Assembly (NCBI GenBank): GCA_021823555.1
Contig: JAKANW010000007.1
Location: 1-17,422 of the forward strand
Length of the DNA stretch: 17,422 nucleotides
DNA from: Chloroflexota bacterium
GTDB taxonomy: Bacteria > Chloroflexota > Anaerolineae > Anaerolineales > Villigracilaceae
Direction: 5' to 3'
Part shown: positions 13,189 through 17,422 of the stretch, piece by piece
Layout: each line of letters starts with the position of its first letter
Numbering within the stretch: position 1 is the stretch's first letter
The notes under the pieces: generated by a model
Database searches by the model: none
Told to the model about the DNA's origin: nothing
What the model saw: only the letters and a program-made list of their open reading frames with translations
Position numbers and translations under genes: made by a program

Positions 13189-13404
13189 ATGGAAGATTGG
13201 CTGACTACCTATGATGCTGCGCGCGTAAGCGGTTATAACCCGGATTACATCCGTCAATTGATTCGATCAAAAAAAGTGATCGGGCGAAAGTGGGGACCAT
13301 CCTGGCAGGTCAGCCGGCATTCCCTGGAAACCTATATAAAGTATGCAGAGAAATTGGGGGAACGTCGCGGAGCAAAACCAAAGCCTGGTTCCAAAAGACG
13401 ATAA
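13189..13404 (+). CDS. excisionase-like / MerR-type helix-turn-helix protein
   Basis: A 71-residue protein starting MEDWLTTYDAARVSGYN. Residues 5-50 have the HTH_17/excisionase pattern: LTTYDAARVSGYNPDYIRQL for the helix-turn-helix, then a wing (VIGRKWGPSWQVSR) and a helix with LETYIKYAEKLG. The tail is basic (KPKPGSKRR). Such proteins are recombination directionality factors or small repressors. It precedes the serine recombinase module by 20 bp to the module promoter and could regulate the palindrome there. An ACGATAATT half-site of that palindrome lies across its own stop codon (13398-13406). The ATG is the predicted transcription start, so translation is leaderless. The DNA-binding fold is clear; excisionase versus repressor is open. 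Confidence 0.75.
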   Translation: MEDWLTTYDAARVSGYNPDYIRQLIRSKKVIGRKWGPSWQVSRHSLETYIKYAEKLGERRGAKPKPGSKRR

Positions 13405-13424
13405 TTCAATGGGGTGGGGGAATG

Positions 13425-13452
13425 TTGACTTTTGATTTCTGTGTAGTATAAT
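13425..13452 (+). promoter_or_regulatory. strong sigma-70-type promoter of the recombinase module
   Basis: TTGACT (13425-13430), a 16-base spacer, then a perfect TATAAT (13447-13452). A start near 13459 gives a leader of about 100 nt before the 25-codon ORF. Confidence 0.75.
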
Positions 13453-13476
13453 TATCGTATCAGTACGATAATTATA
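13447..13476. promoter_or_regulatory. perfect palindromic operator overlapping the -10
   Basis: TATAATTATCGTA and TACGATAATTATA are exact 13-bp inverted arms around TCAG. The left arm contains the -10 hexamer and the centre is the predicted start site, so a bound dimer would block transcription. As RNA it would give only a partial 5' hairpin, so a DNA operator is more likely. A half-site is repeated at 13398-13406. Confidence 0.65.
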
Positions 13477-13558
13477 TCTGTTGAAACGGGCCGTGAATGT
13501 GCGCAAACACACGCACGACCCTGACCCAACCCACCGATCTAGGCGGAGGGAAAGGCTG

Positions 13559-13636
13559 ATGGCATTATATCAGCCTGAATTCATCGCCCTGGTGGGATTC
13601 CGCTGGGGCGATTTCTTTTCTGACCGGGCAGAATGA
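13559..13636 (+). CDS. 25-aa leader ORF of the recombinase module
   Basis: ATG at 13559 follows GGAGGG with 8-nt spacing and opens MALYQPEFIALVGFRWGDFF, ending SDRAE and TGA. The frame is also open upstream to TTG at 13481 (51 residues), but only the ATG has a ribosome binding site. Two hairpins overlap it. GGCTGAT with ATCAGCC (13554-13575) holds the start codon, and ATCGCCC with GGGCGAT (13583-13612) is followed by TTCTTTTCT like a weak terminator. A leader peptide whose translation controls read-through to the recombinase is possible. No family is recognised. Confidence 0.45.
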   Translation: MALYQPEFIALVGFRWGDFFSDRAE

Positions 13637-13667
13637 GATCGCTCCAATATTCAAAAGGAGCCATCTG

Positions 13668-13907
13668 ATGTTGAATGTGAATCTAGACTCACGAACAAAA
13701 GCTATTTCAATCCTTTCCAAATTCTGCCAAGAATGGCAGGAAGCAGCGAGTGGAAAGAGCCTGCTGGAGGTTGAAGGAAATATCGGCATGGTATTGGCCG
13801 ATCTTGTGAATTCCTTTGAACTTACCTCCCATGAACAATCCCTTGTGTTGGGACTCCAGCTCTTTGAGGAAATGCGGGAAATTCTTTACCAGCCTTCCTG
13901 CAACTAA
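13668..13907 (+). CDS. small helical hypothetical protein (79 aa)
   Basis: Starts MLNVNLDSRTKAIS with AAAAGGAG 7 nt before the ATG. The protein is predicted almost wholly helical, acidic-neutral and soluble (ILSKFCQEWQEAASG, then VLADLVNSFELT and LVLGLQLFEEMREIL). No family is recognised. It lies 31 nt after the leader ORF and 74 nt before the recombinase, in the same direction, so it belongs to that transcript. A role as an accessory recombination factor is a guess from position only. A short AGCCAG/CTGGCT hairpin stands in the gap after it. Confidence 0.65.
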   Translation: MLNVNLDSRTKAISILSKFCQEWQEAASGKSLLEVEGNIGMVLADLVNSFELTSHEQSLVLGLQLFEEMREILYQPSCN

Positions 13908-13981
13908 GCGACAGCCAGCCCGGTCTGGCTCTGCTAATCCTATACCATTCCCAAAAACAAAATTACTCATGAAGGAAGATC

Positions 13982-15589
13982 ATGAAAACAACTAAACGTG
14001 CAGTACTTTATGCAAGAGTTTCCAGCGATGACCGTGGCAAGGAGGGGCGTAATCTGGCGGGACAATTGGAAATGTGCAGAGAATTTGCAATCGAAAATGG
14101 ATGGCAAATCGTTGCAGAATTGGCCGAGGATGATCGTGGTGCATCAGGCGCTTCATTTGAATTACCTGAACTTAATCACGCACGTGATATGGCCCAAAAA
14201 GGAGAGTTTGATGTATTGGTAGTCCGGGAGATTGACCGCCTGAGCCGGAAACTGGCAAAGCAACTTATCGTTGAAGAACAGTTGAATCGAGCAGGAGTCG
14301 AGGTTGTCTACGTGCTTGCCAGCTATGAAAACTCGCCAGAAGGGCGCTTGAACAAGCATATTCGTGCGACTATAGCTGAATATGAACGCGAAAAAATTGC
14401 CGAACGCATGGTTCGCGGTAGGCGGCAGGTGGTCAAAAACGGGACCATCATGCTTCATGGGAATAAACCACCCTATGGTTATCGCTTGTCGGAAGACGGT
14501 AAAACTTTGGTGATTTATGAAGAGGAGGCAGCGGTTGTACGATTAGTTTACAGATTTTATGTTGAGGGTGACGAACGTGGAAAGCGTCTGTCTGCACGTG
14601 CAATTGCTAATAGATTGACCGAAATGAAAGTTCCTACCTGGGCGGATATTCGCGGGATGTTCAAAAAACGCGGAAAAGGAGAATGGTCTTGGAGATTAGT
14701 AATGCGGATTCTGGATTCAGAAACATATGCAGGTCATTGGCATTACGGAAAGCGGAACACTTTTAATGGCAATAAGATCAACGCTCGCGAGTGGTGGCTG
14801 ACCTTTGATGTCCCTGCGATTGTCTCCGAAGAGACATGGAAACGAGCTCAAATTCAACGAAAGCTGAATACCAGTGAATCCCTCCGCCATATAAAAAGGG
14901 AATATTTACTTAGAAGTCGGGTTAGGTGTGGTTTGTGCAAAAGCAGCATCAATTGTTTTGCCACTCGACCCAGTGGAAAGGAACTTAAATATTACCTTTA
15001 CTATCGGTGTAATGGTTATATGGGATATGTTGCCAATGTCGAGTGTAATCTTCCGAGCTTCCGAGTCGATGTTGTTGACAAAATTGTTTGGGTCTGGGTA
15101 AAAGACCTCCTCACAAAACCTGGAGTTTTGGAGCACGGACTTGTAGAGTATCAGGAAGGAAGAGAACAGTTCTGTGCTCCGATTCGTGACCGCTTGATTG
15201 TTTTGGAGGATCTGTGGCAGGATTCAAAAACTCAATTAGATCGCGTTCTCGATTTATATATTTCCGGACAAGTTCAGAGGGAGTTGCTGATTGATAAAAA
15301 GCAGCAATTGGAATCGACCCTCTTAGCTTTGGAGAAGGAACGTGATGAAATGAATTTGAACCTGGAATCCGAAGCTTTATCGGAAACTGAGATCCAACAA
15401 ATTGTGGATTTCGCTGCTCAGATTGCAGAGGGCTTAGGGCCTGGCGACGAATCGTTTGAAGATCGCAGGAGAATTATTGAGTTGCTGGATGTGAGGGCGT
15501 CTTTCACCGTGGAAGACAATCAAAAGTATGTAGATGTATGGTGTTTCTTGGGTCGTAACAAGTTATCGATTGAGAACCCCATTTCTTAA
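13982..15589 (+). CDS. large serine recombinase (integrase/transposon resolvase type)
   Basis: A 535-residue protein starting [17 protein letters not shown], with GAAGGAAGA before the ATG. The resolvase catalytic domain (1-150) has nucleophile Ser14 in YARVSS, Arg82, Asp85, Arg86 and Arg89 in REIDRLSR, and the long helix [15 protein letters not shown]. The recombinase DNA-binding domain (about 160-290) is followed by a zinc ribbon with Cys316-x2-Cys319, Cys343 and Cys355, and a coiled coil at about 400-465. This is the layout of phage and ICE integrases. It makes a synapse of two att sites, cuts both strands through phosphoserine links and rotates them. Its TAA coincides with the breakpoint in the yyaL gene beyond, strong evidence that it integrated there. 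All catalytic residues are intact. Confidence 0.95.
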   Translation: MKTTKRAVLYARVSSDDRGKEGRNLAGQLEMCREFAIENGWQIVAELAEDDRGASGASFELPELNHARDMAQKGEFDVLVVREIDRLSRKLAKQLIVEEQLNRAGVEVVYVLASYENSPEGRLNKHIRATIAEYEREKIAERMVRGRRQVVKNGTIMLHGNKPPYGYRLSEDGKTLVIYEEEAAVVRLVYRFYVEGDERGKRLSARAIANRLTEMKVPTWADIRGMFKKRGKGEWSWRLVMRILDSETYAGHWHYGKRNTFNGNKINAREWWLTFDVPAIVSEETWKRAQIQRKLNTSESLRHIKREYLLRSRVRCGLCKSSINCFATRPSGKELKYYLYYRCNGYMGYVANVECNLPSFRVDVVDKIVWVWVKDLLTKPGVLEHGLVEYQEGREQFCAPIRDRLIVLEDLWQDSKTQLDRVLDLYISGQVQRELLIDKKQQLESTLLALEKERDEMNLNLESEALSETEIQQIVDFAAQIAEGLGPGDESFEDRRRIIELLDVRASFTVEDNQKYVDVWCFLGRNKLSIENPIS

Positions 15590-16385
15590 AATGTGGGATG
15601 CGCCAAAAGTTATCGGTGCTGTAGCGCGCAAAGCCGCCGCCGACCACGTCGTACATGCCGCCGCGCGCCATGACGTTGAGGACGTGCAGAGAGGTTTTCA
15701 GGATCTGTTCACGCAGTGGGGAATCCGTGGAAGCGCGACGAAGCAGATATTCAATAGTCATCGGCTGGGGAAATTTGGGCGCGCCGCCCCAACCGCCATA
15801 CCCCCAATCATATGTTTCCAGCAGGGAGGTCGTGATTGCATCCAGTGTTGGCTGCGTGAGCGTATTTTTATTTTCAACGGCTTGGGTTGGTTGCTGGATA
15901 TGCTGTAACACCCGCCCGGCGACACGATCCACCTCCTGGCGTTCCTCGCGGTATGCTTTGGCGAGACTGAGCAATATTTCTTTGAAGGAGGGCATGTTGT
16001 AGCGGCGGACGGGCGGGAAGTATGTCCCGGCATAGAACGGGCGCAGGTCGGGCGTAAGAAAGATGGACATGGGCCAGCCGCCTGAACCGGTCATGGCCGT
16101 GGTGGCTTGCATGTAGATGCTGTCGAGGTCGGGACGCTCTTCGCGGTCCACTTTGATGGAAACAAAGTGTTCGTTCATGAACGCAGCAATCTCGGCATCC
16201 TCGAAGGACTCTTGTTCCATGACATGACACCAGTGACAGGCTGCATATCCGATACTGAGGAAGATGGGCTTGTCTTCGACCCTGGCTTTTGCCAGTGCTT
16301 CCTGGCCCCAGGGGTACCAGTCTACGGGATTGTGGGCGTGCTGGAGCAAATAGGGGGAGATTTCGTGGATCAAATGGTTGGGCAT
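15504..16385 (-). pseudogene. yyaL: yyaL/DUF255 thioredoxin-domain protein, 3' part lost
   Basis: ATG at 16385 (AGGT upstream) starts [20 protein letters not shown], typical of the YyaL/SPATA20 family. The thioredoxin-like domain has Cys50-His-Trp-Cys53 in [11 protein letters not shown], and [12 protein letters not shown] and GTYFPP follow. The homology runs through [17 protein letters not shown] to about residue 267 (near 15582), then stops at the serine recombinase. The remaining 26 codons, to a TGA at 15504, read antisense through the recombinase gene. Family members have about 670-690 residues, so some 60%, including most of the glycosidase-like barrel, is missing. The break is clean with no other decay, as expected from recent site-specific integration. 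The function of intact YyaL is poorly known. Confidence 0.85.
15582..15600. other. candidate attachment-site junction (attL or attR) in yyaL
   Basis: On the minus strand, the yyaL reading frame matches its family through Pro-His-Phe and then turns to unrelated sequence at CATTTTAAGAAATGGGG, where the family has codons for PHFEKMLYDN. The recombinase stop lies at 15587-15589, inside the same bases. Large serine integrases usually sit beside their att site, so the crossover is placed here. I found no second copy of this core elsewhere in the window, so the other end is not seen. Confidence 0.55.
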
Positions 16386-16426
16386 GAGTTACCTGTAAGG
16401 CAATATGAGGGAGACCTTTCTGCAAG

Positions 16427-16432
16427 ATTATA
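16427..16432 (-). promoter_or_regulatory. -10 element of the yyaL gene
   Basis: A perfect TATAAT on the minus strand 41 nt upstream of the yyaL ATG. No convincing -35 is seen. The rest of 16386-16540 holds nothing else I can assign. Confidence 0.35.
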
Positions 16433-16540
16433 GCCTACGGTCACAAGGATTGGCTTATCAGTTGTTCGATGCTTGTTGTGTTGCACCTTACGTTCCGCAT
16501 CCCTGGGTAGATTTTCGCTTGAAACACAACTGCGGGGTAT

Positions 16541-16578
16541 ATAAAAGAAATCCCTGGAGGTCGTACGACCCTCAGGGA
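16541..16578 (-). terminator. Rho-independent terminator of the sugar-binding protein gene
   Basis: TCCCTG...CAGGGA and the inner GGTC...GACC (16551-16578) form a stem of about 12 bp around GTAC, with one wobble pair and one mismatch. On the minus strand it is followed by TTTCTTTTATA. It lies about 90 nt past the stop of the binding-protein gene, so it probably ends that transcript before yyaL. Confidence 0.65.
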
Positions 16579-16667
16579 CTTCTTCGTATTAAATGTTTCT
16601 GCCGTCAAGAACGTAGGTTCTCCGGATCTTGGCTGAAGAACCCCACATCTTGTTTTACAAAGCGCAC

Positions 16668-17422
16668 CTATTGGCCCGCCAGAGCCGAGTTGGCTTTTTC
16701 CGCTGCGGTGTTCAACGCATCTTGAGGAGACGCCGCGGCGTTGGCAATGGAGGTCAGGGCATCGGCGATGAAGCCCCGGATCGGATTCCAGGCGGCGATG
16801 GTCGGTTCCTGGCGGCCGTACTGCAGCCAGTCGAAGGCCTGACCGTAAAGCGGGTTGGCCTGGATGAAATCAACCAGGGCAGCCTTGGTTGATTGACGCG
16901 CCGGGAAGTAATAGGTTGACTTGACCCAGGTCGCGTTGGCATCTGTGCTCATCAACCATTTCAGGAAAGTGAACGCGGCGCGCTCTTTATCAGTGGTGGT
17001 CTTGAATATGGTCACGCTCGGTCCGTACGCATCCACCACCGGATTGGGCGTGGTATGCGGCCCGGGGGCGATGCCCCAGTTGGTTACTTTCCCCGCCTGG
17101 TCAATGGCTTTCTTGTAATAAGGCAAACCAGCGGACGAACCAAAGGCAAAGGCAATCTTGCCCAGGGAAAAGTCGGTCTGGTCCTGGAAGGGCTTGGCAA
17201 TCACGGTGGCATACTTTTGCTGGAATAGTTGGTTGAGGAAGTCCAGCGTATCCAGGCCGGCCTGCGAGTTGAAGGCGACTGTCTTGCTATCCGGGCTGAG
17301 CATATCGCCGCCGCGGCTCCAGACCCAGTTTGCGAAGCGCGAAGCATCGGTGTTCATCTCGTAGCAGTAGGTATCCGGCGCTTTGCTGACCGCTGCACAG
17401 ACTTTCATAAAATCGTCCCAAG
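16668..17422 (-). CDS. ABC transporter sugar-binding protein (family 1), C-terminal part
   Basis: The frame is open through the window edge (WDDF precedes the internal Met at 17408), so the N-terminus with the signal peptide lies outside. About 251 residues are seen. Family 1 solute-binding features: WDDF near the start, NWVWSRGGDMLSPD with FNSQAGLDTLDFLNQLF, LGKIAFAFGSSAGLPYYKKA, then WGIAPGPH and the aromatic WLQYGRQEP segment, ending in the usual Ala-rich helix (AAEKANSALAGQ). Such lipoproteins catch sugars or glycerol-3-phosphate-like molecules outside the membrane and pass them to two permeases and an ATPase. Substrate cannot be told. It is read away from the window edge toward a terminator at 16541, so it is the last gene of its operon. 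Confidence 0.88.
   Translation of the reverse strand, partial: WDDFMKVCAAVSKAPDTYCYEMNTDASRFANWVWSRGGDMLSPDSKTVAFNSQAGLDTLDFLNQLFQQKYATVIAKPFQDQTDFSLGKIAFAFGSSAGLPYYKKAIDQAGKVTNWGIAPGPHTTPNPVVDAYGPSVTIFKTTTDKERAAFTFLKWLMSTDANATWVKSTYYFPARQSTKAALVDFIQANPLYGQAFDWLQYGRQEPTIAAWNPIRGFIADALTSIANAAASPQDALNTAAEKANSALAGQ

Noticed and set aside
13447..13476. Palindrome as a terminator for the HTH gene
   Set aside because: It is AT-rich, has no T run after it and contains a -10 hexamer with a TTGACT 16 bp upstream, so an operator/promoter is the better reading.
1..17422. CRISPR array, tRNA or rRNA genes
   Set aside because: I saw no regularly spaced repeats and no cloverleaf or rRNA-like sequence. A sensitive search (tRNAscan, Infernal) could still find something degenerate.

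Overview
The window looks like a piece of an anaerobic or facultative bacterial chromosome, most likely Chloroflexota (Anaerolineae-like). This is an inference from the kind and arrangement of the redox proteins (EtfAB with a membrane-bound CCG-type Fe-S oxidoreductase, HdrBC-like proteins, an archaeal/Chloroflexota-style UbiA prenyltransferase, a family 1 sugar-binding protein). No rRNA or tRNA is present to prove it.

Region 1 (about 1-9633, all on the minus strand, read from right to left) is one compact redox operon with small gaps or overlaps throughout. Its order is: soluble two-cluster Fe-S/CCG oxidoreductase, EtfB, EtfA, membrane-anchored Fe-S/CCG oxidoreductase (EtfAB:menaquinone-oxidoreductase type), Cache-HAMP histidine kinase, soluble receiver-histidine kinase hybrid, lone CheY-like receiver, HdrC-like and HdrB-like (cut by the window edge). 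The natural reading is electron transfer between an acyl-CoA or other dehydrogenase pool, EtfAB, the quinone pool and an Hdr-type complex. A three-protein phosphorelay is built into the same transcript.

Region 2 (9634-10028) is a dense control region between the redox operon and a divergent ubiA-family gene. It holds a TGTGA-N6-TCACA palindrome, a second palindrome, overlapping opposed promoters, a candidate ~84-nt small RNA with an intrinsic terminator, and a 110-bp MITE-like inverted repeat flanked by a perfect 9-bp direct repeat, ending just before the ubiA ribosome binding site. The prenyltransferase (10029-11054) probably makes a membrane quinone or related isoprenoid, which would fit the menaquinone-linked operon opposite it.

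Region 3 (11077-13404) is accessory DNA: an intact 868-bp IS5/IS427-like element with a -1 frameshift transposase, two possible small ORFs, an unrecognised two-TM membrane protein and a divergent excisionase-like HTH protein. Both of the last two seem to be transcribed almost leaderless, with a shared copy of the Region 2 palindrome between them.

Region 4 (13405-15589) is a large-serine-recombinase module: a strong promoter overlapped by a perfect 13-bp-arm palindrome, a 25-codon leader ORF with a terminator-like hairpin, a 79-aa helical protein and a 535-aa recombinase. The recombinase stop codon sits exactly where a yyaL/DUF255 thioredoxin-domain gene is broken. This suggests an integration junction and places the element to the left of about 15590. 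Region 5 (15590-17422) is the flanking chromosome: the yyaL remnant, a terminator and the 3' part of a sugar ABC transporter binding-protein gene.
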